From Paraburkholderia phosphatilytica (GTDB taxonomy: Bacteria; Pseudomonadota; Gammaproteobacteria; Burkholderiales; Burkholderiaceae), in contig NZ_QQOA01000052.1 in the NCBI RefSeq assembly GCF_003443895.1, positions 1-45,366 on the forward strand: a DNA stretch of 45,366 nt. Direction: 5' to 3'. A program made the translations under genes and the position numbers. Of this stretch, positions 8,181 to 16,003 are shown piece by piece. Each line of letters opens with the position of its first letter. Within the stretch, counting starts at the first letter, position 1. Under the pieces are notes generated by a model that saw only the letters and a list, made by a program, of their open reading frames with translations, made no database searches and was not told the origin of the DNA.

Positions 8181-8927
8181 ATGGTGTGCCGCCCGCAGCG
8201 GCGGGCTCAGTTCGAAGCGGCGCGTCGCGACTTTCGCGCGCGTGTCCTCGTCGTGAAAGATGCCGACGATCGCCGCGCCGCGCTCGCGTGCTTCGATGAT
8301 CAAATCCGCCACCACGTCGCGGTTTTCCGCATCGAGCGACGCCGTCGGCTCGTCGAGCAGCAGCACCGGATGGCCGGCAATCAGCCCGCGCGCGATGTTC
8401 ACGCGCTGCTGCTCGCCGCCGGAAAACGTCGCTGGCGCGAGCGACCACAGGCGCGCGGGCACGTTCAGCCGTTCGAGCAGCGCCGCCGCGCGCTGGTTCG
8501 CTTCCGTTTCGTCCACGCCGCGCGAAACCAGCGGCTCGGCCACCAGCGCAAGCGTCGACACGCGCGGAATCACGCGCAGGAACTGGCTCACGTAGCCGAC
8601 CACGCTGCGCCGCAGATGCAGCACGTCGCGCGGCTCGGCGCCGGTGAGCGGCAGGTGCCCAAGCGGGGTGCCGTCGTCGCGCAGCGCGATGGTGCCGGCG
8701 CTCGCCAGATAGTTGCCGAACAGGCAGCGCAGCAGCGTGCTCTTGCCCGCGCCCGACGGCCCGACGAGCACGACGCATTCGCCGCGTTCCACGTCGAGTG
8801 ATACATCGTGAAGCGCATCGATCCGCACGCCGCCCTGGCCGTGCAGCGTGAAGGTCTTGCTCACATCGCGCGCATGCAGCATCAGCGCGGGGTTGTCGAT
8901 GAAGAGAGAGGACATCGCGTGATCCAT
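8154..8927 (-). CDS. phnL: C-P lyase complex ABC-type ATPase PhnL
   Basis: A 257-residue ABC ATPase with Walker A GPSGAGKST, signature FSGGEQQRVNIARGL and Walker B PVLLLDEPTASLD. It resembles E. coli PhnL through its start (ARDVSKTFTLHGQGGVR) and the ECVVLVGPSGAGKSTLLRCL block. PhnL is not a transporter subunit; it docks with PhnK on the PhnGHIJ core and is needed for phosphonate cleavage. The ATG at 8927 was chosen; a GTG at 8930 abuts it and a further ATG at 8915 is possible. It follows phnK by nine bases. The final codons and the stop lie in the 11-bp tandem repeat, so its C-terminus may have been altered by repeat expansion. Confidence 0.95.
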   Translation of the reverse strand: MDHAMSSLFIDNPALMLHARDVSKTFTLHGQGGVRIDALHDVSLDVERGECVVLVGPSGAGKSTLLRCLFGNYLASAGTIALRDDGTPLGHLPLTGAEPRDVLHLRRSVVGYVSQFLRVIPRVSTLALVAEPLVSRGVDETEANQRAAALLERLNVPARLWSLAPATFSGGEQQRVNIARGLIAGHPVLLLDEPTASLDAENRDVVADLIIEARERGAAIVGIFHDEDTRAKVATRRFELSPPLRAAHHAEPTLNIH

Positions 8928-8936
8928 CACAGTGAG

Positions 8937-9722
8937 TTAAACCGGCAGCACCGACGACACCAGCGTCTGCGTGTACGGATGCTGCGGATCGTCGAGCACC
9001 TGATCGGTGAGGCCCGCCTCGACCACTTCGCCGCCTTGCATCACCATCAGCCGGTGCGCGAGCAGCCGCGCGACGCCGATATCGTGCGTGACGATCAGCA
9101 CCGACAGATGCAGCGACGTGGTGAGCGAACGCAGCAGGTCGAGCAGGCGCGCCTGCACCGACACGTCGAGGCCCGCCGTCGGTTCGTCCATGAACACGAG
9201 ACGCGGCCCCGTCACCAGATTGCGCGCGATCTGCAGCCGCTGCTGCATGCCGCCGGAAAACGCGCGCGGCAGCTCGTCGATGCGCAGCGGGTCCAGTTCG
9301 ACGCGTTGCATCCAGTCGGTGGCGGTCGCGCGGATATTGCCGTAGTGGCGCGCGCCGACCGCCATCAGCGGCTCGCCGATGTTCGCGCCCGCGGATACCG
9401 TGTTGCGCAGACCATCGCGCGGGTTCTGCTGCACGAAGCCCCACTCGGTGCGCATCAGCATCCGGCGGCGCGGCTCGGACAGCGCGAGCAGATCGATCGT
9501 GTCGCCGTTCGCGCTGGTGTAGTGCAGTTCGCCGCTATCGCATTCGGTGCGCAGCGACAGCGCGTTCAGCAGCGTCGTCTTGCCCGAACCCGATTCGCCG
9601 ACGATGCACAGCACTTCACCGGGATAGAGATCGAAGCTCACGTTCGTGCAGCCGTTGCGGCCGCCATACTGCTTCGTGATCGCGCGGGCGCTCAGGAGCG
9701 GCATGCTGTGCGGCGTGCTCAT
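8937..9722 (-). CDS. phnK: C-P lyase complex ABC-type ATPase PhnK
   Basis: A 261-residue ABC ATPase with Walker A GESGSGKTT, signature FSGGMQQRLQIARNL, Walker B LVFMDEPTAGLDVSVQARLL and switch histidine in IVTHDIG. The order and the LLSARAITKQYGGRNGC start match PhnK, which binds the PhnGHIJ core and couples ATP hydrolysis to the C-P lyase cycle. Its sequence also resembles oligopeptide-transporter ATPases, but the position directly after phnJ settles the call. The ATG (9722-9720) overlaps the phnJ stop in an ATGA arrangement, which implies translational coupling. Confidence 0.97.
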   Translation of the reverse strand: MSTPHSMPLLSARAITKQYGGRNGCTNVSFDLYPGEVLCIVGESGSGKTTLLNALSLRTECDSGELHYTSANGDTIDLLALSEPRRRMLMRTEWGFVQQNPRDGLRNTVSAGANIGEPLMAVGARHYGNIRATATDWMQRVELDPLRIDELPRAFSGGMQQRLQIARNLVTGPRLVFMDEPTAGLDVSVQARLLDLLRSLTTSLHLSVLIVTHDIGVARLLAHRLMVMQGGEVVEAGLTDQVLDDPQHPYTQTLVSSVLPV

Positions 9723-10624
9723 GCGTCGTCTCCGGTGGTGTCGTGCGCGGTCTGTTCGTCGCGGCGCTGGTGGCAATAGTCGCTGTCCGAGCAGACGAAC
9801 ATCCGTTTGCCCGCATCGTCGACGATCATCTCGTCGAGGAAGCTTTCGCGCGAACCGCACAGCGCGCATGCATGTTCCCAGCGCTGCACTTCGAAAGGAT
9901 GGTCGTCGAAATCGAGGCTTCGCACCGGCGTGTACGGCGGAATCGCATAGATGCGCCGCTCGCGGCCGGCGCCGAACAGCTGCAGCGCGGGGTTCATGTG
10001 CATCTTCGGGTTGTCGAACTTCGGGATCGGCGATGGCGACGTCAGGTAGCGGCCGTTGACGATCACGGGGTAATCGTAGGTCGTCGCGATGCTGCCGTGA
10101 TGCACGATGTCCTCGTACAGCTTCACGCTGATGAGCCCGTAGTCGGCGAGCGCATGCAGCTTGCGGCATTCGGTGACGCGCGGCTCGAGCCGGAACAGCG
10201 GCTCGGGCATCGGCACCTGGTAGACGAGAATCTGTCGGTCCGTGAGCGGCGTTTCCGGAATGCGGTGACGCGTCTGCACGATCGTCGCTTCGGCGGTGCG
10301 GCGCGTGGTGGCGACGCCGGCCGTGCGCGCGAAGAAGCGGCGGATGTTGACGGCGTTGGTCGTTTCATCGGAGCCCTGATCGATCACCTTCAGCGTGTCG
10401 CCGCTGCCGATGATGGCCGCCGTGACCTGGATGCCGCCCGTGCCCCAGCCGAACGGCAGCGGCATTTCGCGCGACGCGAACGGCACCTGATGGCCCGGCA
10501 CCGCGACGGCTTTCAGCAGCGCGCGCCGTAGCATGCGCTTGGTCTGCTCGTCGAGATACGCGAAGTTGTAGCCCGCGACCGTATCGTGTGCCGCGACGTT
10601 CGATTGCCTGTCGGGTGCGTTCAT
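9719..10624 (-). CDS. phnJ: Carbon-phosphorus lyase catalytic subunit (radical SAM) PhnJ
   Basis: A 301-residue protein that cleaves the C-P bond of ribose-1-phosphonate 5-phosphate to release the alkane and ribose 1,2-cyclic phosphate 5-phosphate. Four cysteines, C253, C256, C278 and C284, have the spacing of the E. coli enzyme (241, 244, 266, 272), which bind the 4Fe-4S cluster and supply the thiyl radical. G44, in AVAVPG, aligns with the E. coli glycyl-radical Gly32. The body (FGWGTGGIQ, SDETTNAVNIRRFF, RHRIPETPLT, PSPIPKFDNPKM) is fully conserved. It overlaps phnI by ATGA and phnK by ATGA. Confidence 0.98.
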   Translation of the reverse strand: MNAPDRQSNVAAHDTVAGYNFAYLDEQTKRMLRRALLKAVAVPGHQVPFASREMPLPFGWGTGGIQVTAAIIGSGDTLKVIDQGSDETTNAVNIRRFFARTAGVATTRRTAEATIVQTRHRIPETPLTDRQILVYQVPMPEPLFRLEPRVTECRKLHALADYGLISVKLYEDIVHHGSIATTYDYPVIVNGRYLTSPSPIPKFDNPKMHMNPALQLFGAGRERRIYAIPPYTPVRSLDFDDHPFEVQRWEHACALCGSRESFLDEMIVDDAGKRMFVCSDSDYCHQRRDEQTAHDTTGDDA

Positions 10625-11793
10625 GCCGCCTGCTCCTGTTCGCCGGTATCGTCTGCATTGCTGTCGCTGCTGCCGCCGTGATGCCCAGCCGCACCGTCAG
10701 CCGCGTGCCTTGCGCGCAGCTTGCGGATCAGTTCAAGCTCGGCCTGGAAGTCGACGTAATGCGGCAGCTTCAGATGCTGCACGAAGCCGGATGCTTCCAC
10801 GTTGTCGCTGTGCGACAGCATGAATTCGATGTCCTGCGTCGGCGACCCGATCGATTCGCCAAGCTCTTCTGCCCGCAGCGCACGATCGACGAGCGCCATC
10901 GCCATCGCCTTGCGCTCCGAATGACCGAACGCGAGCCCGTAGCCCTGCGTGAAGGTGGGTGCGATGTCCTTGCTGCCGGCGAACTGGTTGATCATCTGGC
11001 ATTCGGTGATCTCGATGTCGCCGATCTCGACTGCTTCGCCGAGCTCGTCGAGTTCCATCTCGACCGCGACGCTGCCGAAGCGGATCTCGCCCGCGAACGG
11101 GTGCGAGTGCGCGTAGCCGCGCTGCGTCGCATAGCCCATCGCGAGCAGAAAGCCCTCGTCGCCGCGCGCGAGGTTCTGCAGGCGCGTCGAACGGTCCGCG
11201 GGGAACGACAGCGGTTCGCGCGACAGGTCGCCGGGCTCCGTGAAGTCGGCGTCGGGCGCTTCCTGCTCGATCAGGCCTTCCTTGTCGAGCAGCGACACGA
11301 CGCGCGGCATTGCCTCATGCTGTGATGGTTGCGCCATCTTGCGTGCCGCTGCGGCGACATCGCTGCGTAACGCATCGTCGTCGCCATCCGCGAGCAACGC
11401 GAAATCGAGCAGACGCTGCGTGTAATCGTAGGTCGGCCCCAGCACCTGGCCGCCGGGCACGTCCTTGAAGGTCGCGGAAATGCGGCGCTCCACCACCATC
11501 GCCTCCGAATCCACCGGCTGCGTATAGCCGAAGCGCGGCAGCGTGGTGCGGTACGCGCGCAGCAGGAAGATCGCTTCGACGAGATCGCCCGCGGCCTGCT
11601 TGATCGCGAGCGCGGCGAGGTCTTCGTCGTACACGGAACCCTCGGTCATCACGCGTGCAACCGCGAGCCGCAACTGCTCGCGGATCTGCGCGACACCCAG
11701 TTCGGCGATCGTCGTGTCGCCGCGGCGTGCCTTGTCGAGCAGCCGCCACGATGCCTCGATCGCGCGTTCTCCACCTTTGACGGCGACGTACAT
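10621..11793 (-). CDS. phnI: C-P lyase core subunit PhnI (phosphonate-ribose transferase component)
   Basis: A 390-residue core subunit. With PhnG, PhnH and PhnL it replaces the adenine of ATP with the phosphonate to form alpha-D-ribose 1-phosphonate 5-triphosphate; PhnI alone acts as a purine nucleosidase in E. coli. Recognisable blocks are MYVAVKGGERAI, LLRAYRTTLPRFGY, RISATFKDVPGGQVLGPTYDY (split in the protein near residues 100-120), HSHPFAGEIRFG and SDNVEASGFVQHLKLPHYV. It is somewhat longer than the E. coli protein owing to a low-complexity C-terminal tail rich in Gly, Ser and Asp. The start overlaps the phnH stop as TGATG, so a frame further upstream is excluded. Confidence 0.97.
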   Translation of the reverse strand: MYVAVKGGERAIEASWRLLDKARRGDTTIAELGVAQIREQLRLAVARVMTEGSVYDEDLAALAIKQAAGDLVEAIFLLRAYRTTLPRFGYTQPVDSEAMVVERRISATFKDVPGGQVLGPTYDYTQRLLDFALLADGDDDALRSDVAAAARKMAQPSQHEAMPRVVSLLDKEGLIEQEAPDADFTEPGDLSREPLSFPADRSTRLQNLARGDEGFLLAMGYATQRGYAHSHPFAGEIRFGSVAVEMELDELGEAVEIGDIEITECQMINQFAGSKDIAPTFTQGYGLAFGHSERKAMAMALVDRALRAEELGESIGSPTQDIEFMLSHSDNVEASGFVQHLKLPHYVDFQAELELIRKLRARHAADGAAGHHGGSSDSNADDTGEQEQAA

Positions 11794-12422
11794 CAGTTGA
11801 ACTCCACGTGAGTCGTGCGCGGCAGGCCGATCAGCGCGTCGCCGCAGACGAGGTAGCAGTCGATGCCGCACGGAAAGAGCGGCGCGAGTTCAGCGCGTTC
11901 GCGCCAGAAACGGCTGGGCAACCCTGTGGGCGCGATGGTCTGCGTGCGCTCGATGCCCGGTCCACGCAGCACGACCGGCGCGCCGCCTGTCAGCGAATCG
12001 ACGCGGATCAATAGCGTTACGGACTGCTCCGGCGTTTCCGGCTCTCCGATCGCAAAGCATTCGAGCGTAGGCAGCGCCTGTGCGTCGTGCACGTAGGCGA
12101 ACGCCGCATCGCGCGGATCGTCGACTAGCGGTGCGCCCGTATGCAAACGCAGCGTCGAGCCGAGCACGGCGTCGGGCGTGGCGAGCCATACGGGTGTCGA
12201 GCCGTCGCACAACGCGAGCAGCGTGGCGAGCGTGGCGCGGTCGGCTTTCGTGCGCGGTGTGGTGGCGGCAGGGTCGCGCGGCAGCACGCGTTCGACGATA
12301 CCAATCGTGCCGGGACGCGCGAGCGCATCGAGCAGCGTGCGGAATACCGCCTGGGTGTCGTGAACCGGATCGGCGAAGCCGGGGCTCAGCGCGGAAAGTG
12401 CAATGGGTGTGGACTGGTTCAT
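11793..12422 (-). CDS. phnH: C-P lyase core subunit PhnH
   Basis: A 209-residue subunit of the PhnGHIJ core, with the fold of a PLP-dependent transferase but no cofactor. Characteristic stretches are LSPGFADPVHDTQAVFRTLLDALARPG at the N-terminus (recognised in two pieces), ALCDGSTPVWLA and LRGPGIERT, as well as FPCGIDCYLVCGDALIGLPRTT at the end. It is required for making the ribose-phosphonate triphosphate. It overlaps both neighbours by one base (TGATG), in keeping with a tightly coupled operon. Confidence 0.96.
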   Translation of the reverse strand: MNQSTPIALSALSPGFADPVHDTQAVFRTLLDALARPGTIGIVERVLPRDPAATTPRTKADRATLATLLALCDGSTPVWLATPDAVLGSTLRLHTGAPLVDDPRDAAFAYVHDAQALPTLECFAIGEPETPEQSVTLLIRVDSLTGGAPVVLRGPGIERTQTIAPTGLPSRFWRERAELAPLFPCGIDCYLVCGDALIGLPRTTHVEFN

Positions 12423-12946
12423 CAGTCGCCTCTGACCATCGTGAAGAATTCGACGCGTGTGGACGCGGCATCCCGCCGGCGCGCGCTGCGCGCTTCGGCG
12501 ATTCGTGCGGCAAGCGGCTCGATCAGCTGCACCTGCAGACGCGCGTGATGCTCGGGCATCTGCAGCAGCGCATCGGCGAACGCCGCGAGTTCGACGCGAC
12601 GCTTGTCGCGACCCAGATGGCAGGCAACGCCGACGATCGCATCGGCCTCGGCCTCGGCGTTTTCATGCGCGCTGGTGGACCGCGCATCGCGCAGACGCAG
12701 CGTGGCGCGCGTGACGGTCGCCTCGCCGAGGTTGAACGCGTTGCCGGTGCCGCCGACGCGGCCGCGGACCATCGCAAGGCCGGTTTCCGGCTGGCGCAGC
12801 CAGTCGAAGCGGGGCGGGTCGATGCCGTCGAGCGCGGCATCCAGCGCGGCTTCGAGCTCGGCGCGCGGGGTGCGCGACAGCACCGCCATCCAGGTGCGGC
12901 GCAGCGAGGGAGCAGGGGCGGCGGAAGAATCGGAAGGAATGGTCAT
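12422..12946 (-). CDS. phnG: C-P lyase core subunit PhnG
   Basis: About 174 residues. PhnG is part of the hetero-octameric C-P lyase core and helps displace adenine from ATP. The diagnostic blocks are RRTWMAVLSR near the N-terminus, MVRGRVGGTGNAFNLGE in the middle and VTRATLRLRD after it. The start is uncertain: ATG codons at 12961, 12958 and 12946 are all in frame, and 12946 has the only purine-rich (GGGA) site before it, so it was used. It is the first gene of the leftward operon; its leader carries a PhnF-type operator and it faces phnF. Confidence 0.94.
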   Translation of the reverse strand: MTIPSDSSAAPAPSLRRTWMAVLSRTPRAELEAALDAALDGIDPPRFDWLRQPETGLAMVRGRVGGTGNAFNLGEATVTRATLRLRDARSTSAHENAEAEADAIVGVACHLGRDKRRVELAAFADALLQMPEHHARLQVQLIEPLAARIAEARSARRRDAASTRVEFFTMVRGD

Positions 12947-13012
12947 CGGATTTCCCATCATCTGGATTCGTGCAGCGAGGGTGCTGTCGAGTCGCTATTG
13001 GAGCATCTATTC

Positions 13013-13036
13013 GTCTAAACGTCTAGACGTTTAGAG
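13013..13036. promoter_or_regulatory. PhnF-type operator between phnG and phnF (22-bp perfect palindrome)
   Basis: A perfect palindrome covers 13014-13035, centred on GTCTAGAC (13021-13028). The core matches the GTnTAnAC pattern known for HutC-type GntR regulators, the subfamily of PhnF. The same pattern flanks it as GTCTAAAC (13013-13020) and almost as GTTTAGAG (13029-13036), giving three tandem sites. The -10-like TACAAT at 13038-13043 adjoins it on the phnF side, so binding should repress phnF itself and block the phnG leader. The same core occurs before phnC at 41538. Confidence 0.75.
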
Positions 13037-13115
13037 ATACAATCGTCCGGTGTTGCGATGGCGCGCCAATTTCATATTTCCATCACGGCGCGCGAACTAC
13101 AATGCACAAACGGCT

Positions 13116-13149
13116 ATTTGAAACGAAGGGAATGACAGCACCATGACAT
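13116..13149 (-). promoter_or_regulatory. Candidate PhoB-dependent promoter of phnGHIJKLM
   Basis: On the minus strand ATGTCAT (13149-13143) is followed at an 11-base offset by CTGTCAT (13138-13132), 13 of 14 matches to the Pho-box repeat. Ten bases further is TCAAAT (13121-13116) as a -10. The spacing equals that of E. coli phoA. The box overlaps the phnF start codon. The predicted transcript begins about 13109 and crosses the PhnF operator before phnG. Confidence 0.6.
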
Positions 13150-13901
13150 CGAACGATAGCGCGAACCCCGCAGCGCCGCTCGAACGCGGCGGCGGCGTGG
13201 CCGTATGGCGGCAGATCGAGCAGATTCTCGCGGCAGAGATCGCGGCGAGCGGCTTCGGAGCCGACGGGCGTCTGCCGAGCGAAGGCGAGCTTGCGAAGCG
13301 CTTCGACGTCAACCGTCACACCGTGCGCCGCGCGATGCTCGGCCTCGCCGCATCGGGTCTCGTCAGCGTCGAGCAGGGGCGGGGCACGTTCGTGCAGCCC
13401 GGCGCGATCGACTACCAGATCGGCCGGCGCACGCGCTTCACCGAAAACTTGCGCCAGCAACATCACGCGCCGGGCGGCACGATGCTGTCGGCGGCGCGCG
13501 TGAAGGCCGACCCGTCGGTTGCGAAAGCACTGGGTTTGCGGGCCGGCGCGTTCGTCTACCGGATCGAGACGATGCACGACTCGGACGGCATCCCGCTCAC
13601 TTACGCGCGCAGCTGGTATCCCGCCGCGCGTTTCACCGATCTGCCGGACGTGCTGCAACGCACTGGCGGCGTCACGAAAGCGCTCGCCGAATTCGGCGTG
13701 ACGGACTACCTGCGCAAGTGGAGCCGCATCGGCAGCGTGCTGCCCGATGCGGAAGTGTCGCGGCGCCTGAACCTGAACCGGCAGCAGCCGGTGCTGTGGG
13801 TCGAAAACGTCGACGTCGATCTCGACGGCACGCCGATCAAATACGGCTTCACGCATTTCGCTGCCGACCGCGTGCAGCTGATGGTGGAGCACGACGTATG
13901 A
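13143..13901 (+). CDS. phnF: GntR-family (HutC/UTRA) regulator of phosphonate genes PhnF
   Basis: A 252-residue regulator. Residues about 18-85 form the GntR winged helix (WRQIEQILAAEIAASG, LPSEGELAKRFDVNRHTVRRA, GLVSVEQGRGTFV), and residues about 100-250 a UTRA ligand domain (KALGLRAGAFVYRIETMH, PLTYARSWYPAARF, QPVLWVENVDVDLDGTPI). PhnF proteins repress phn genes until phosphonate or phosphate state releases them. It is divergent from phnG with a strong operator between, so autoregulation is likely. Its stop overlaps the next start as ATGA. The ATG at 13143 lies within a Pho-box-like repeat directed the other way. Confidence 0.93.
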   Translation: MTSNDSANPAAPLERGGGVAVWRQIEQILAAEIAASGFGADGRLPSEGELAKRFDVNRHTVRRAMLGLAASGLVSVEQGRGTFVQPGAIDYQIGRRTRFTENLRQQHHAPGGTMLSAARVKADPSVAKALGLRAGAFVYRIETMHDSDGIPLTYARSWYPAARFTDLPDVLQRTGGVTKALAEFGVTDYLRKWSRIGSVLPDAEVSRRLNLNRQQPVLWVENVDVDLDGTPIKYGFTHFAADRVQLMVEHDV

Positions 13902-14632
13902 CGGCGTGGTCCGCGAATGCGCGTTTCGCGCTGTACTACGCGCCGGCTGAGTCGAGCGCATGGTGGGAAGCCGGTTCCGCATGGCTCGGGCGCAATGCCG
14001 AAAGCGGCGCACATTGCCCGCAACCTCAACCGGAAGAACTGTCGCGCGAACTCGCTGCGCTGACGCAATCGCCGCGGCGCTATGGCTGGCACGGCACGCT
14101 GGTGCCGCCGTTCCGTCTCGCCGATGGTGTCGATGCGGATATCGTTGTGCGGACAGCGGCGGCATGGGCGCATGCGCAGCAGCCGTTTGCACTCGGCGTC
14201 GACGTAGCGCAACTCGGCAATTTCGTCGCGGTGCGTCCAGATAATTCGGATGGCGAAGCGTCGATGCGAGCGCTGGCCGCCACTGCGTTGTGCGATCTGC
14301 ATCCGTTGCGGGCCACGCCTTCGAAGACCGATCTCGAACGCCGGCTCGCGGCGCCGCTCACCGAACGCCAGCGCTCGCTCCTGATCGAATGGGGCTACCC
14401 GTACGTGTTCGACGAATTCCGCTTCCACATGACGCTGTCCGATTCGCTCGACGATGCATCGGCACGCGACGTGCTGGTGAGGTGGTGGCAGCAGCGGATA
14501 GCGGCGCTGGGGCCGTTGCGCGTGGATAGCGCGGCGCTCTTCGTCGAACCCGGTCCCGGCGAGCCGTTCGTGCTGTGGCGCCGCCTGCCGTTCGGCACGA
14601 TGTCCACCTCAACCACGCCGCAAGCGCAATGA
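13898..14632 (+). CDS. DUF1045 protein, 2H phosphoesterase-like, phosphonate-linked
   Basis: A 244-residue protein of the DUF1045 family found in many phn operons. Two H-x-T-L motifs, H65-G-T-L (YGWHGTLVPPF) and H177-M-T-L (FRFHMTLS), are the paired catalytic signature of 2H phosphoesterases, which open cyclic phosphodiesters. The C-P lyase reaction produces ribose 1,2-cyclic phosphate 5-phosphate, normally opened by PhnP; no phnP is visible here, so an alternative phosphodiesterase role is plausible but inferred. The start at 13898 overlaps phnF, and the stop overlaps phnN, both as ATGA, so the three are one translationally coupled unit. Confidence 0.85.
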   Translation: MTAWSANARFALYYAPAESSAWWEAGSAWLGRNAESGAHCPQPQPEELSRELAALTQSPRRYGWHGTLVPPFRLADGVDADIVVRTAAAWAHAQQPFALGVDVAQLGNFVAVRPDNSDGEASMRALAATALCDLHPLRATPSKTDLERRLAAPLTERQRSLLIEWGYPYVFDEFRFHMTLSDSLDDASARDVLVRWWQQRIAALGPLRVDSAALFVEPGPGEPFVLWRRLPFGTMSTSTTPQAQ

Positions 14633-15180
14633 AAGGACGACTGATCTACGTGATGGGCCCGTCGGGTGCGGGCAAGGACAGCCTGCTCGGGTTCGCGCGC
14701 GAACGTGTTATCGGCGAGCCGGTGCTGTTCGCGCATCGCTACATCACCCGCGCGGCTGGGCATCACGAGAACCATGTGGTGCTGACCATGGAAGAATTCG
14801 ACGCGCGTTCGGCGCTGGGCCTGTTCGCGCTCGAATGGTCGAGTCACCGCTTGCGTTATGGCATCGGCATCGAGATCGATGCGTGGATCGCGCGCGGCTG
14901 CACAGTGGTCGTCAACGGTTCGCGGCAGCATGTGGCACAGGCGCTCGCGCGCTATCCGGACATCGAGGTCGTGCACATCGATGCGCCGCAACACGTGCTT
15001 GCGGCGCGTCTCGCGGCACGGGCCCGCGAATCTGCCGAGCAGGTCGCGGCGCGGCTCGCGCGCCAGGCGCCGTTCGAATTGCCCCACGGCGTACGCCTGA
15101 CCACCATCGAAAACGGCGGCGCGCTCGAAGTGGCGGGCCACGCATTCGTTGAGGTCGTGCGCCGCAGCGCTTCGGCGTAG
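14629..15180 (+). CDS. phnN: Ribose 1,5-bisphosphate phosphokinase PhnN
   Basis: A 183-residue kinase of the guanylate-kinase-like fold with a P-loop GPSGAGKDSL at residues 10-19, then FAHRYITRAAGHHENHV and LEWSSHRLRYGIG, as in PhnN. It phosphorylates ribose 1,5-bisphosphate to PRPP, the last step that returns the C-P lyase ribose to nucleotide metabolism. The ATG at 14629 overlaps the upstream stop (ATGA). It closes the phnF-DUF1045-phnN unit; a short GGCCG/CGGCC hairpin follows about 30 bases downstream without a clear T-run. Confidence 0.95.
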   Translation: MKGRLIYVMGPSGAGKDSLLGFARERVIGEPVLFAHRYITRAAGHHENHVVLTMEEFDARSALGLFALEWSSHRLRYGIGIEIDAWIARGCTVVVNGSRQHVAQALARYPDIEVVHIDAPQHVLAARLAARARESAEQVAARLARQAPFELPHGVRLTTIENGGALEVAGHAFVEVVRRSASA

Positions 15181-15224
15181 CGCGCGCCGCTTTCAGCCAC
15201 CCGCCCGAGGCCGCTCCGGCCGCA

Positions 15225-15294
15225 TCATTCGCGTTTCGGCAATAGTGAAATCGCGCGCCGGCGGATTCAATTCCGCGCGGCGCGTCCCTAGACT
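15225..15294 (+). promoter_or_regulatory. Candidate promoter and LysR-type site upstream of the GST gene
   Basis: TTCAAT (15266-15271) and TAGACT (15289-15294) are separated by 17 bases and could be a sigma-70 promoter. At 15225-15241 a dyad ATT-N11-AAT contains the T-N11-A pattern of LysR binding sites and would be centred near -68. The dyad is short, so the regulator site is tentative; the LysR gene at 18273 is the obvious candidate. Confidence 0.3.
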
Positions 15295-15344
15295 GGAGTT
15301 CATGGTGAGTTGCCACGAACAACCAGTCCAAAGGGGTCCGTCTC

Positions 15345-15968
15345 ATGAAGCCGTTGAAGCTCTATTACGCGCCGCTGTCGGGCCATTCGCATCGCGCCCA
15401 ACTTTTCCTGTCGCTGCTCGGCGTCGAGCATGAACTCGTGACCGTCGACCTGCGCGCCGGCGAGCACAAGCAGCCTGCATTTCTGCAGATGAATCGCTTC
15501 GGTCAGGTGCCGGTGCTCGTCGATGGCGAGACGGTGGTGCCGGATTCGTGCGCGATCCTCGTCTACCTCGCGCGGAAGTTCCAGAGAACCGACTGGCTGC
15601 CCGAGTCGCCGACCGGTGCCGCGGCGGTGCAGCGCTGGCTTTCGGTGGCGGCCGGGCAGATTGCATTCGGCCCCTGCGCCGCGCGGCTCGTGACCGTATT
15701 CGGCCTGCCGTTCAATGCGGATGAAGTGATTGCCCGCGCGCACGCGATCCTGGCTCTTATCGAAGCGGAACTGGATGGCCGAGAATGGATCGCGGCAACG
15801 CATCCGACCATCGCCGATGTCGCGCTGTACAGCTACATCGCGAACGCGCCGGAAGGCAATGTCGACCTTCGCCAGTATCGCAACGTGAAGGCGTGGCTTG
15901 CCCGCATGGAGGCGTTGCCGGGCTTCGTGCCGTTCCCACAGTCGTCTGTGGGATTGCGCGCAGCGTAG
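15345..15968 (+). CDS. Glutathione S-transferase family protein
   Basis: A 207-residue cytosolic GST. The N-terminal thioredoxin-like domain (about 1-80) begins KLYYAPLSGHSHRAQLFLSLLG and has the conserved QVPVLVD and DSCAILVYLARKF, with its cis-proline and glutathione gamma-glutamyl site. The helical C-terminal domain (about 90-200) contains HPTIADVALYSYIA. These enzymes conjugate or reduce electrophiles using glutathione. It sits 35 bases before a flavin/iron-sulfur oxidoreductase gene and probably shares its transcript. AGGGG precedes the ATG. Confidence 0.92.
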   Translation: MKPLKLYYAPLSGHSHRAQLFLSLLGVEHELVTVDLRAGEHKQPAFLQMNRFGQVPVLVDGETVVPDSCAILVYLARKFQRTDWLPESPTGAAAVQRWLSVAAGQIAFGPCAARLVTVFGLPFNADEVIARAHAILALIEAELDGREWIAATHPTIADVALYSYIANAPEGNVDLRQYRNVKAWLARMEALPGFVPFPQSSVGLRAA

Positions 15969-16003
15969 TTTAGTCTGCAAGGCTTCGGGAAGGAGCATCG
16001 ATC

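Noticed and set aside
12985..13005. CTGTCGAGTCGCTATT as a plus-strand Pho box for phnF
   Set aside because: The second half-site matches poorly and no -10 lies at the right distance.
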